Origin: Hydrogenedens sp964549105
GTDB lineage: Bacteria; Hydrogenedentota; Hydrogenedentia; Hydrogenedentales; Hydrogenedentaceae
Direction of reading: 5' to 3'
Assembly: GCA_964549105.1 (NCBI GenBank)
Contig: CAZJTZ010000009.1
Span: 1-64,000 of the forward strand
Length of the DNA stretch: 64,000 nt
The notes under the pieces are model-generated. The model was not told where the DNA came from, ran no database searches, and saw only the letters and a list, made by a program, of their open reading frames with translations. The translations under genes were made by a program, and so were the position numbers. How positions within the stretch are numbered: position 1 is the first letter of the stretch; every line of letters starts with the position of its first letter. Shown here in pieces: positions 1-8,803 of this stretch.

Positions 1-65
1 TCCAAAAAACTATAATAAATTTCTTTAAGTCTTACTTCCGTTTTGAATACAAAAAACTTAACCAT

Positions 66-95
66 TTCAAATCTAACCTCAAAATTTTTTATAAT
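66..95 (+). promoter_or_regulatory. Possible sigma-70 promoter for the polyol operon
   Basis: TTCAAA (66-71) and a perfect TATAAT (90-95) are separated by 18 bases, 35 bases before the first start codon. The -35 match is partial and the region is very AT-rich, so a chance match is possible. An AAGGA ribosome-binding site follows at 116-120. Confidence 0.35.
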
Positions 96-130
96 CATTA
101 AAAATTTTTTATTTTAAGGAAATTAGTTAG

Positions 131-883
131 ATGTCAGAACAGATATTAGAACAATTGACTGCTATGAGCCGTTTTTTAGGGCGACCTGAATATCATCTTG
201 CCATTCTGGGTGAAGGGAATACCTCTGCAAGGCTTGATAATGAGCACTTTTATATAAAAGCATCAGGGACAACGCTACAAGATATTAAGAACACTGATTT
301 TCTCTGTGTCCAGTCTAAACCTGTTTTATCCTTACTTGAAAATTCTTCTGCAACTGACCAGGATGTTCTTGAAACCTTACAAAAGGCGAAGGTAGACACC
401 TCAGATAAAAGAATGCCGTCTGTGGAAACGATACTTCATGCGGTTCTATACCAGTATTCGGAGTATCATTTTATTGGACATACCCATCCTGTATTTGTCA
501 ATTCGATTTTATGTTCGCAAAAGGCAGAGGAGTATATTCAGGGGAGGACTTGCCCTGACCATATTGTCGTAGTGGGCAGGAAATCAGTTTTTGTGCCTTA
601 TGTAGACCCGGGACTTATGTTAGCACGCACAGTTAAAAATAAAATGGAAGAGTTTATTGCACAAGAGGGATATTTACCTCGTGCTATTTTTATGGAAAAT
701 CATGGGGTTATTGCTATGGGACCGACCCCAGGTAAGGTTCAGGCAATAACGCTTATGGCAGAGAAATGCGCTCAAATCGTTCTGGGAGCCGCAATATGCG
801 GTGGACCCAGATTTTTATCGGAAGAGTCTGTCCGAAGGATTGATTCCCGTCCTGACGAACATTATCGTCAAAAAATGCTTTAA
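131..883 (+). CDS. Class II aldolase/adducin family protein
   Basis: A 250-residue cytoplasmic protein of the zinc-dependent class II aldolase family (L-fuculose- or L-rhamnulose-phosphate aldolase type), expected to cleave a ketose phosphate into DHAP and an aldehyde. The glycine-rich phosphate-binding GEGNTS lies at 28-33. The metal ligands fit His117 and His119 in GHTHP plus His191 in MENHG, and Glu99 in PSVET is the candidate catalytic acid. Length is normal for the family. ATG at 131 follows AAGGA by 10 bases. It is the first gene of a run with a zinc dehydrogenase and an SDR, so it probably closes a polyol or deoxysugar breakdown route. The substrate cannot be read from the sequence. 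Confidence 0.85.
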   Translation: MSEQILEQLTAMSRFLGRPEYHLAILGEGNTSARLDNEHFYIKASGTTLQDIKNTDFLCVQSKPVLSLLENSSATDQDVLETLQKAKVDTSDKRMPSVETILHAVLYQYSEYHFIGHTHPVFVNSILCSQKAEEYIQGRTCPDHIVVVGRKSVFVPYVDPGLMLARTVKNKMEEFIAQEGYLPRAIFMENHGVIAMGPTPGKVQAITLMAEKCAQIVLGAAICGGPRFLSEESVRRIDSRPDEHYRQKML

Positions 884-910
884 CCTATACAGTTTAAGGA
901 GTATCTATTT

Positions 911-2542
911 ATGAATAATAAACTAAATAAATTCCGCAATGTTGAACATCCCCTTCCAGAACAATATTATGCGTGGCATGTATTTGGTTCTGGGCTGGAA
1001 AATGTCGGTAAGGATAGGAAACCTGTTTTATTGCCACTGCGCGAACCTAATGATAATGAGATACTGGTTCGAGTTGATGCTTTGGGTATATGTTTATCGG
1101 ATATTAAGGTCATAAATTTAGGTAGCAACCATCCACGCATACGAGGTAGAGATTTACAGAAAGAACCTATCGTTCTTGGTCATGAATGTTCGGTAACAGT
1201 TGTGAAAGCAGGTAAGCGGTGGAAGGATAATTTTAAGAAGGGAGACCGTTTCATCGTTCAAGCAGACATTTATTATAACGGTGTGGGATATGCCTTTGGG
1301 TATCTAATCCCCGGCGGTATGGAACAATACACCTATTTAGATGAGCGAGTCCTTGCGGGAGATGATGGGTGCTATCTATTACCTGTGCGACCAACAACGG
1401 GATATAGTGCTGCGGCATTGGCAGAGCCATGGGCTTGTGTAGAAATGTCGTATCGTTTGAAGGACAAAATCTATCCTGAATCTGAAACCCCGTGGTATAT
1501 TACCTCACAACCTGACCCCAAAATAGTCCAAAAATATCCCCAAATAAAAATTTTTGCACCTGAACAATTTCCACAAGAGGGACAAACTTCGCAAGACATT
1601 ATTATAGATGTAATCAATCCGCAAATGGTTGAAGCATGGCTAAAGTATTTGTCGCCTCATGGCACAATGTATTTATTGGGTGATGCAAAAGAAATGACAA
1701 ATGACTATATTTCTCTGGATGTGGGTTCGGTGCATTATGAATATAAGCGAATCATTGGTGGAGGAAAAACATTAGAAGAGATTAGAGAACGGAATCAGCG
1801 TGCTGATTTATTGCCCGGCGGGACAGCCTTATTTATTGGTGCAGGTGGACCTATGGGACAGATGCATGTTCAAAGGGCATTGGAAAAAGAAGATGGACCT
1901 AAACGCGTCGTAGTAACCGATTTAGATGCAGGAAGGTTAGAACATCTGAAACTCAGGTCATCTGAATTATTAAACAAGCGGGATGTGAAACTCATTACCG
2001 TTTGTAATAAAGACTTTGCCAATACAGAGGATTTAAACAAACATCTGAACGAACTTGCCCCAGGGGGATATTCTGATGTGGTGTTACTTGCACCTGTCCC
2101 TGCTTTAGCGACACAAGCCGTTGACTTTTCGGCACCAGGAGGTTTTGTAAACCTCTTTGCAGGTTTAGCAATCGGGACAATTGCCAAAATATCACTGAAA
2201 AAGATATGTGAAGGTGTTAAAATTATTGGTTGTAGTGGTAGTCGGATTTCGGATTTGCAACATGTATTACAATCGGTAGAAGCAGGCAAACGCGATACCA
2301 ATCGTAGTGTCGCAGCCATAGGTGGTTTGTTCGCTACTTATGATGGTCTGAAAGCCGTTAAGGAAGCCCGTTTCCCGGGAAAAGTAGTTCTGTATCCACA
2401 AATTTTAGATTTACCGTTAACCCCATTAGATAAAATTCAGGAATTACTACCTGAGGTTGGAAAATACCTTTCCCGTGATGGGACATGGACAAAGGAAGCA
2501 GAAGAAGTGTTATTAGAAAGGTTTTTACCATGGAACGATTAA
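911..2542 (+). CDS. Zinc-dependent medium-chain dehydrogenase with a duplicated half-domain
   Basis: A 543-residue alcohol/polyol dehydrogenase-like protein, longer than the usual 340-400. The GroES-like catalytic domain (about 40-180) has likely zinc ligands Cys61, His91 and Glu92, and a conserved AEPWACVE at 171-178. The NAD(P)-binding Rossmann domain begins near 303, with GAGGPMG at 310-316 and a VVTDLD acidic turn near 334-339. Between them, residues 185-300 look like the distal half of a second, incomplete Rossmann unit without a glycine-rich loop. The start has AAGGAG 9 bases upstream. Its end overlaps the SDR start by 13 bases, so the two are translationally linked. The expected role is oxidation of a sugar alcohol or its phosphate; L-sorbose-1-phosphate reductase-like enzymes are a comparison, not an identification. 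Confidence 0.8.
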   Translation: MNNKLNKFRNVEHPLPEQYYAWHVFGSGLENVGKDRKPVLLPLREPNDNEILVRVDALGICLSDIKVINLGSNHPRIRGRDLQKEPIVLGHECSVTVVKAGKRWKDNFKKGDRFIVQADIYYNGVGYAFGYLIPGGMEQYTYLDERVLAGDDGCYLLPVRPTTGYSAAALAEPWACVEMSYRLKDKIYPESETPWYITSQPDPKIVQKYPQIKIFAPEQFPQEGQTSQDIIIDVINPQMVEAWLKYLSPHGTMYLLGDAKEMTNDYISLDVGSVHYEYKRIIGGGKTLEEIRERNQRADLLPGGTALFIGAGGPMGQMHVQRALEKEDGPKRVVVTDLDAGRLEHLKLRSSELLNKRDVKLITVCNKDFANTEDLNKHLNELAPGGYSDVVLLAPVPALATQAVDFSAPGGFVNLFAGLAIGTIAKISLKKICEGVKIIGCSGSRISDLQHVLQSVEAGKRDTNRSVAAIGGLFATYDGLKAVKEARFPGKVVLYPQILDLPLTPLDKIQELLPEVGKYLSRDGTWTKEAEEVLLERFLPWND

Positions 2543-3318
2543 AAGGAAGAAAAGCAATTGTAACAGGAGCAGCACAGGGTTTAGGTGAAGCCCTTTTAGA
2601 ACGAATTGCCAGAGAAGGTGCAGACGCTATAGGCTGGGATGTTAACATTGAAAAAATGACAGTCACGGCAAAACGAATTGCGGATGAAACAGGGAGAAAG
2701 GTCCTTTCTGCAAAGGTAGACATTACAGACGCCGAAGCCGTGCGAAAGACAGTGGAAGAAGCCGTATCTTTATTAGGTGGGCTTGATTTGATGATATGCA
2801 ATGCAGGCATCCTCATATCTGGCGATTCTATCAATTTTGATGTTTCCGCATGGAGAAAAGTAATAGAAGTAGACCTGGTAGGCTATTTTATTTGTGCACG
2901 CGAAGCAATTCGTGTAATGTTGCCCAATAAATATGGAACTGTTATACAAATCAATTCCAAATCGGGTAAAAAAGGAAGTTATAAAAATTCTGCGTATGCG
3001 GCTGCCAAATTTGGAGGTATCGGTGTAACCCAGAGTTTGGCGTTAGAGTTTGCTGAACATGGAATCCGAGTAAATGCAGTTTGTCCGGGCAACTTATTAG
3101 ATTCCCCTCTATGGACAGAAAGTTTATTCAAACAATATGCAAAAAATCAAGGAATTACAGAAGAGGAAGTGCGTAGAAAATACATAGACCAGGTGCCGAT
3201 GCAGCGACCATGCCGATATGAAGATGTTGCCAATGTTGTGGTCTTTCTAGCAAGCGATGAATCAAATTACATGACAGGACAGGCAATCAATGTCACTGGT
3301 GGACAAGAAATGCGATAA
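2530..3318 (+). CDS. SDR family oxidoreductase, sorbitol-6-phosphate dehydrogenase-like
   Basis: A classical short-chain dehydrogenase of 262 residues. Cofactor motif TGAAQGLG is at 12-19, NAG at 91-93, a catalytic serine (143 or 145, INSKSG) precedes Tyr156 and Lys160 of YAAAK, and the C-terminal MTGQAINVTGGQEM is typical. The segment PGNLLDSPLW and the overall pattern resemble sorbitol-6-phosphate 2-dehydrogenases (SrlD type). I start it at ATG 2530, where AGAAAGG precedes. An in-frame ATG at 2485 would add 15 non-family residues and deepen the overlap with the previous gene. It overlaps the upstream dehydrogenase gene by 13 bases, so the two oxidoreductases are probably made together. The exact polyol phosphate is unknown. 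Confidence 0.85.
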   Translation: MERLKGRKAIVTGAAQGLGEALLERIAREGADAIGWDVNIEKMTVTAKRIADETGRKVLSAKVDITDAEAVRKTVEEAVSLLGGLDLMICNAGILISGDSINFDVSAWRKVIEVDLVGYFICAREAIRVMLPNKYGTVIQINSKSGKKGSYKNSAYAAAKFGGIGVTQSLALEFAEHGIRVNAVCPGNLLDSPLWTESLFKQYAKNQGITEEEVRRKYIDQVPMQRPCRYEDVANVVVFLASDESNYMTGQAINVTGGQEMR

Positions 3319-3408
3319 AACATTTTTTATTTTCCTCTCATATAAAGTTATAATATTTCTTACTTTTTCTGCGAAATGTTTAATTTTTAAATAATAAGGA
3401 GCGAATAA

Positions 3409-4731
3409 ATGAGGACCATCTATTTTTTAACTCTACTTCTTTTAGGAACACTAATTTTTTCCTTATGTTTTCCCTTGTATGCTAAAGAAAATAAGGAGGA
3501 CATGCTTTATGTGGGTTGTGCGAAAAGAATTATTACGCCTGACCCCTTGCTGCCTGTTTCTGGTGGCGTAGGGGAAGCCTCACCTGCGGAAAAGAAGTTA
3601 GGCGACCTATCTGCTCGTGCTATGGTGATGAAAAAAGGTGATGTCTGTATGGCTATTTTAAGTATGGACTTTTTAGGTTGGTCTTCTCCATTAGCGGATA
3701 AAATCCGGGCACAAGTGCCACAAATACCACCGGAAAATATTATCGTAGGTGTTACGCACACTCATAGTGCTCCTGAAACTTACGGGTTTACAGATGAAAA
3801 AGGGAATTCCACCGCAGACCTGAAATATCTTGACTGGGTATGCCAAAAAGCAGCAGAAGCCATTAATGAAGCCTACCAGAACCTTAAACCTGCTTATTTG
3901 AAAATCGCCACAAAAGAAGCAAAAGGGAAAATCGCATATAACTACTATGCAGATGAACTATACGACCCGCGTTGCAGTGTTTTACAGGCAGTATCCGCAG
4001 AAAAGAAATCCGAAGGTAAGCCTATTGTTACCCTCGTTAATTATGCAATTCACCCGGAAGTTATCGGCGATAGTCAGAAAACATTATCACCCGATTTATG
4101 TGGTCCCTTATATGACCGTATCGAATCGAAAACTGGCGGAATGGCGATATTTATGAACAGTGCTCAGGGTGGAATGGTCACTGCGGATTGTCGGGGTCCT
4201 AACGGTGATATTCAGACCTGGGATGAATGTGTCCGTATCGGCGAACTTTTAGCCGATGAAGCCTTGCGAATTATTTCTGATGCACCAATCCAAAAAAGCC
4301 CTACCCTGTATTGCAACTCTACAATTGTAGAATTTCCCCTCAATTCACCCATATTAAAAATGGCATTAAAAAATTCACCAATTAAATATCCAATCTCTGA
4401 GAAAGGAACAATTTCTACACGGATTAATCTGGTAAATATTGGAACGGCACAAATTGTTACAATCCCCGGTGAGGCTCTGCCAAATATTGGATATTACCTC
4501 AAACGGAATATGCCCACTCAACATCCATTCTTATTCGGTTTAACAAATGACGCCTTTGGATACATACTTACAAAAGTGGATTGGAACAGTTTTAAGCGAT
4601 ACAGATATATTTCGCAAACAGGACTGGGGGAAATGACAGGGGAAATCCTCATAGACTCTATATTAAAATTGGTCAATCAATCCCCAAAACCTGACCCTAT
4701 CGAGAAAATTACTGAAGGAAATAAAAAATAA
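3409..4731 (+). CDS. Exported neutral/alkaline ceramidase-like hydrolase
   Basis: A 440-residue protein with a Sec signal peptide (hydrophobic 4-24, likely cleavage after YAK or nearby). It resembles the N-terminal catalytic domain of neutral/alkaline non-lysosomal ceramidases: VGCAKRIITP at 35-44, GVTHTHSAPET at 114-124 with probable zinc ligands His117 and His119, a further His near 215 in NYAIHPEVIG, and MNSAQGG near 249-255 in the nucleophile region. The immunoglobulin-like C-terminal domain of true ceramidases is missing. Many such single-domain proteins in environmental bacteria are of unproven substrate, so amide hydrolysis of a lipid or glycan is inference. AAGGAG lies 7 bases before the ATG. 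It follows the SDR by 90 bases and may belong to the same transcript. Confidence 0.75.
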   Translation: MRTIYFLTLLLLGTLIFSLCFPLYAKENKEDMLYVGCAKRIITPDPLLPVSGGVGEASPAEKKLGDLSARAMVMKKGDVCMAILSMDFLGWSSPLADKIRAQVPQIPPENIIVGVTHTHSAPETYGFTDEKGNSTADLKYLDWVCQKAAEAINEAYQNLKPAYLKIATKEAKGKIAYNYYADELYDPRCSVLQAVSAEKKSEGKPIVTLVNYAIHPEVIGDSQKTLSPDLCGPLYDRIESKTGGMAIFMNSAQGGMVTADCRGPNGDIQTWDECVRIGELLADEALRIISDAPIQKSPTLYCNSTIVEFPLNSPILKMALKNSPIKYPISEKGTISTRINLVNIGTAQIVTIPGEALPNIGYYLKRNMPTQHPFLFGLTNDAFGYILTKVDWNSFKRYRYISQTGLGEMTGEILIDSILKLVNQSPKPDPIEKITEGNKK

Positions 4732-4756
4732 TACAAATAGTTTCATATCAATTTGA

Positions 4757-6934
4757 ATGCCTTTGATAGATGAGAAAAAACAGTCGTTAACACATAAAAA
4801 TTATAATCACTATATTATTTTACTGTTAATTTTAATCATTGGCATTTCTCTTCGGATATATTCGATTACCTCTCTTTCTGCCTGGGTGGATGAATTTTTA
4901 GGAGGGGTAAAAGCATTTCAGCCTGACTCTTTTTATATTCAATCCAACTCTTTTTATGATTTTTTCATTCATATCAAAGGGTATCAAACAGACCAGTCCC
5001 CTGTGTTCTATCTATTATGTTTCACATTTTTCAAATATTTTCCTACTCTTTTCAGTGATGCAGAACAATTAAGATACTTATCCTTGTTTTTCAGCATAAT
5101 CAACCTAATCCTGTTTTACATATTAGGTAGACTTTTATTTTCACGACGAATTGCCCTATTTGCTACCTTCCTATACGCTATTTCTCCGTTTCATAGCCTC
5201 TTTGCACAGTTAATCCGCCCCTACATTCTATTGGAGTTTGCCTGTATATGCTCGCTATTAGCCACATTTATTTTTGTCCAGAAACCCAATTTTATCAGGG
5301 GTATCTTTTGGCTGTTAACAAGCATTTTTGTCATCTCAACCCATTTCATAAGTACCATTCTTGTCCTATTAGAAATACTTTTTGTGGCTTTTACATATCA
5401 GCAGGAAGATAAAAAATACAACTTTGCCTTTTCAATATTAAACTCTGGCATTTCTTTATTATTTATACTCCTTTTCTTTTTTAACACGACACACGCCTAT
5501 ACAAAAGAAGATGATTTTGTAATGGGTATACCTCCTCTTCCCCGGTGGACAACGGACTTACTCGCAGATGATGCTATCCTGACCAATGAACCCTTCTTTT
5601 TTCAAGGACAAAAAAGTTCTATTATTAATAATTATTGGATGGGTGAAATTGTAAATATTCACCGATGGTTCGACACCCTTTTAGTTATATTTTTTCTTGT
5701 TGCAACAATTAAAGTGATTCTCGACCTTCTTCCTGAAAAAAGAATGAATTCTACATTAGAGCCCAACAAATCATCTCTTTTTACACGGTTCGAGACTAAA
5801 TTTTTAAAAAAACGAAATCAAAAAAATAATATCCTTCTGTTTCTACTTGCTGTCGCAATTGTTCCTGTTCTTGTTTTAACTTTTATATCCATATTTCGAC
5901 CCTGCTTACAATCAAGATATACCTTGTATAGTTCCTTATCTCTTTACCTATTGGGGGCATACTTTTTATGTCAGATAGACCATAAAAAAGTAAGATACAT
6001 TATCCTTTCCTGGATTGTTATTGCATATTCTTACCAGAACTTCATAGCCTTAACTTCTCAAAAAACAACCGATTTTAAGGATGCTGCTAAAACGCTCAGT
6101 AAATTTAGAAAACCAGATGAACCCATACTATCATGGGGAACTTTCTTTTTTGGTGTTCCGCTCACCAGCGAAATGTTTGCTTATCATACGCACCTACCCA
6201 TCAAAGAAATTACCCCTGTTTACTCATTACGAGATACATTAACACAATTGGAAAAGGAATTTATTCAAAACAAAAAAGAATCTGCATGGCTTTTAATAGA
6301 ACCCTATGTGTTTAATTTTCCTGATGAAACAATCGTTGAGACCTTCTTCTCAAAGTCAGATGTAAATTTAAAAAAATACTTCTTCCCCGGTATGAACGGA
6401 TTGTGGCTATACCATCTTTCAAAGGACCAAAACTCTTTTCAGGAAAAAGTCCATGTCCCTGAACTTATTGATTATTTACCTTTTATTGAAAGGATAAAAA
6501 GAGTCTCACATCAGGAGGAAGTGTTAAGAAAAGCGTCAGAATTACTACCGAATTATATAGACTTTTATCACCCACCTACCGCCCTTGTCTGGATTTATAT
6601 TGCGTGGGCAAGTTTAGACCGTAACGAACCTATTTTTGCAGAATGGTGTGCCCGCACTGCCATATCCCTTTTGCCAGAAATGTCATGGGGATACCATGTT
6701 TTAAGTGTTAGCCTTGCAGAACAGGGCAAAATGGAAGAGGCAAGAAACACAATGGAGATTTGTCTACGAAAGAATGCTTCCCCAATTCATCAGCGAGATT
6801 ACTTCCCTATTTTCCAATCCCTATATGTGGACAAAAATCTCAAACAATCGGCTGAAATAATTAAACGAATAGAAAACACAGGCGGTTTCATTCATCCCAT
6901 CTACCGAAAGCGTGCAGGATTGATACACGACTAA
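4757..6934 (+). CDS. GT39-like membrane glycosyltransferase with helical-repeat tail
   Basis: A 725-residue polytopic membrane protein. An N-terminal transmembrane helix (about 18-38) is followed by a loop with WVDE near 49-52, the position of the catalytic acidic motif in dolichyl/undecaprenyl-phosphate-sugar mannosyltransferases and ArnT-like enzymes (GT39/PMT superfamily). Around ten further hydrophobic segments run to about residue 435. The remaining 290 residues are soluble and end in TPR-like helical pairs (about 610-720, for example AEWCARTAISLLPEMSWGYH). It likely moves a sugar from a polyprenyl-phosphate donor on the outer face of the inner membrane. Only 25 bases separate it from the ceramidase-like gene, and no strong ribosome-binding site is visible. 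A hairpin follows at 6983. Confidence 0.7.
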   Translation: MPLIDEKKQSLTHKNYNHYIILLLILIIGISLRIYSITSLSAWVDEFLGGVKAFQPDSFYIQSNSFYDFFIHIKGYQTDQSPVFYLLCFTFFKYFPTLFSDAEQLRYLSLFFSIINLILFYILGRLLFSRRIALFATFLYAISPFHSLFAQLIRPYILLEFACICSLLATFIFVQKPNFIRGIFWLLTSIFVISTHFISTILVLLEILFVAFTYQQEDKKYNFAFSILNSGISLLFILLFFFNTTHAYTKEDDFVMGIPPLPRWTTDLLADDAILTNEPFFFQGQKSSIINNYWMGEIVNIHRWFDTLLVIFFLVATIKVILDLLPEKRMNSTLEPNKSSLFTRFETKFLKKRNQKNNILLFLLAVAIVPVLVLTFISIFRPCLQSRYTLYSSLSLYLLGAYFLCQIDHKKVRYIILSWIVIAYSYQNFIALTSQKTTDFKDAAKTLSKFRKPDEPILSWGTFFFGVPLTSEMFAYHTHLPIKEITPVYSLRDTLTQLEKEFIQNKKESAWLLIEPYVFNFPDETIVETFFSKSDVNLKKYFFPGMNGLWLYHLSKDQNSFQEKVHVPELIDYLPFIERIKRVSHQEEVLRKASELLPNYIDFYHPPTALVWIYIAWASLDRNEPIFAEWCARTAISLLPEMSWGYHVLSVSLAEQGKMEEARNTMEICLRKNASPIHQRDYFPIFQSLYVDKNLKQSAEIIKRIENTGGFIHPIYRKRAGLIHD

Positions 6935-6982
6935 ATACCCACACTGCGTGCATATTTATCAAATTTTGCAATAGAGAAAGTC

Positions 6983-7014
6983 TTATTGCAGGATTTGCTC
7001 TAATCCTGCAATAA
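6983..7014. terminator. Perfect 12-bp hairpin, probable transcription terminator
   Basis: TTATTGCAGGAT (6983-6994) and ATCCTGCAATAA (7003-7014) are perfect inverted repeats around an 8-base loop, 49 bases after the glycosyltransferase stop. No uninterrupted T tract follows on either strand, so it may be a weak intrinsic terminator or an mRNA 3' end stabiliser. Confidence 0.45.
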
Positions 7015-7230
7015 ATAATCCTTTGTTCTGCTGGTAAGTAAAAAATTCATTTTTATTTATATCAGCACTTTCTAATATGATTATTTATGTAATACATAAC
7101 TATTTTAAGTGAGAGGCAAAAACGGTTTTAATGATAAAACTAAACAAAAAGTTTTGACTTGCAATTAGAAACTTAACTTTGTCCCCTAATAATTATCTAT
7201 AATGAAATACCTGCAAGAGGAGTTAATTTT

Positions 7231-8703
7231 ATGATACGAATGGAAATTGTTTTTATTATCACAGTCGGATTAATGCCGATATTTACTTTTGCTTCTGAGA
7301 ATAATAATTTGCAGATTCCGAAATCAGTTATGGAAACAGGCAGCCTTTCTATTTTTGAATTTGGTGCTGTAGGAGATGGAAAGACAGTAAACACTTCATA
7401 TATCCAGAAAGCCATTGATACGGTTTCTAATGCGGGTGGTGGAACTGTAATTATACCAGCAGGGAAATATCTTACCGGTACTATTCAGTTAAAGGATAAT
7501 GTATTTTTATATTTAACTCCTGGAAGTGTTCTCATAGGAAGCACAAATATTGAGGATTATCCTGAATTAAAAGTATCTTATCGTTCCTACACAGATAATT
7601 ATTCTCAGCGCACACTTATCTTTGCTGAAAAGCAACAAAACATTGGAATTTTGGGTTATGGAAAAATTTATGGACAGGGTGAGCAGTTTAAGGAAGATGA
7701 AAATAAAATATATAAGTTTCGTCCCTACCTTATTCGATTTGTAGAATGTAAAAATGTAAATTTAGATGGGATTAATTTTGAAAATGGTGCAATGTGGACT
7801 GTTCATTTACTTGCCTGTGAGAATGTCCATATTTCCAATGTTAAGATAAGTAGTCGTTGCAACAGAAATAATGATGGCATAGACATTGATTCTTGCGAAA
7901 ATGTAATAGTAAGTGATTGCCATATCCTATCCGGAGATGATTCTATTGTCCTCAAAAGCACATCGCCTAAACCCTGCAAAAATATAGCTATCACAAATTG
8001 TGTAATAAGTTCATTGTGTAATGCGTTAAAAATGGGCACTGAATCAAACGGTGGCTTTCAAAATATTACAATTGATAATTGCACTATTTATGATACTCGG
8101 TTAGCAGGTATTGCCCTTGAAACCGTAGATGGTGGAATAACTGAAAATATTTCTGTTAATAACATTTCTATGCAAAATGTAAAATGTCCCATTTTTATTC
8201 GTCTGGGGAATCGTGCTCGCCCCTGCTGTCCTGACCATACCGTCCCCTCAGTAGGAAAGTTAGGGAAAATCATTATAACGAACATTGTTGCCACTGGCGC
8301 TGATTCAATAGGTTGTGCAATATCGGGAATTAACAACCACTACATTGAAGAATTGACACTCCAAAATATAAACATCTCTTTTGTGGGTGGAATAAATACT
8401 TTCATTAATAATCCATTTGAAAAAGCGAAAAAATATCCTGAACACACTATGTTTGGCACTTTGCCTGCCTTTGGGTTCTTTATAAGGCATGTAAATAATC
8501 TTTTTATAGACAATATGACGCTTAAATTAGAACAAGATGATAAACGCCCTGCATTGCAATTAGACGATGTCAAAAATCCCATTATCTCAAATATCTCTGT
8601 ATTATCTCCCAATAAGAATCAAGTCCCTATCGTATTAGAGAAAGTAGAAAACCCTGTGATAAAAGACCTTTTTGTAAATGGGATTTCTAAAAAATCAAAA
8701 TAA
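7231..8703 (+). CDS. Exported GH28 (polygalacturonase-like) glycoside hydrolase
   Basis: A 490-residue right-handed beta-helix protein. A signal peptide covers about residues 1-24. The family opening is clear (FEFGAVGDGKTVN followed by AIDTVSNAGGGTVIIPAGKY), as are NRNNDGIDID near 210-219 and LSGDDSIVLKS near 230-240, giving the conserved aspartates of GH28. The segment SSLCNALKMGTESNGGF sits where classic polygalacturonases have GHG and RIK motifs, so the catalytic-site histidine is not obvious. This variant is common in rhamnogalacturonan- or exo-acting relatives. AGAGGAG lies 9 bases before the ATG, and TATAAT at 7198-7203 may be its -10 box. It stands alone between two intergenic spacers. 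It likely acts on extracellular pectin-like or other acidic polysaccharide; substrate uncertain. Confidence 0.8.
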   Translation: MIRMEIVFIITVGLMPIFTFASENNNLQIPKSVMETGSLSIFEFGAVGDGKTVNTSYIQKAIDTVSNAGGGTVIIPAGKYLTGTIQLKDNVFLYLTPGSVLIGSTNIEDYPELKVSYRSYTDNYSQRTLIFAEKQQNIGILGYGKIYGQGEQFKEDENKIYKFRPYLIRFVECKNVNLDGINFENGAMWTVHLLACENVHISNVKISSRCNRNNDGIDIDSCENVIVSDCHILSGDDSIVLKSTSPKPCKNIAITNCVISSLCNALKMGTESNGGFQNITIDNCTIYDTRLAGIALETVDGGITENISVNNISMQNVKCPIFIRLGNRARPCCPDHTVPSVGKLGKIIITNIVATGADSIGCAISGINNHYIEELTLQNINISFVGGINTFINNPFEKAKKYPEHTMFGTLPAFGFFIRHVNNLFIDNMTLKLEQDDKRPALQLDDVKNPIISNISVLSPNKNQVPIVLEKVENPVIKDLFVNGISKKSK

Positions 8704-8803
8704 AGTCTAATCTTCACATTTTGTTTTCAATTACCATTATCCTTTTACTTTTAATATAATCATTTGACAAGGAATTTTACTGAAATATCAACCAAGGGAA
8801 TAC

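Noticed and set aside
1870..2319. 149-codon minus-strand open frame
   Set aside because: Lies wholly inside the zinc dehydrogenase gene, has no ribosome-binding site and no recognisable domain; an antisense shadow.
2485..2529. Upstream ATG start for the SDR gene
   Set aside because: It adds 15 non-family residues and overlaps the previous gene more deeply; ATG 2530 has a ribosome-binding site and gives the classical SDR N-terminus.
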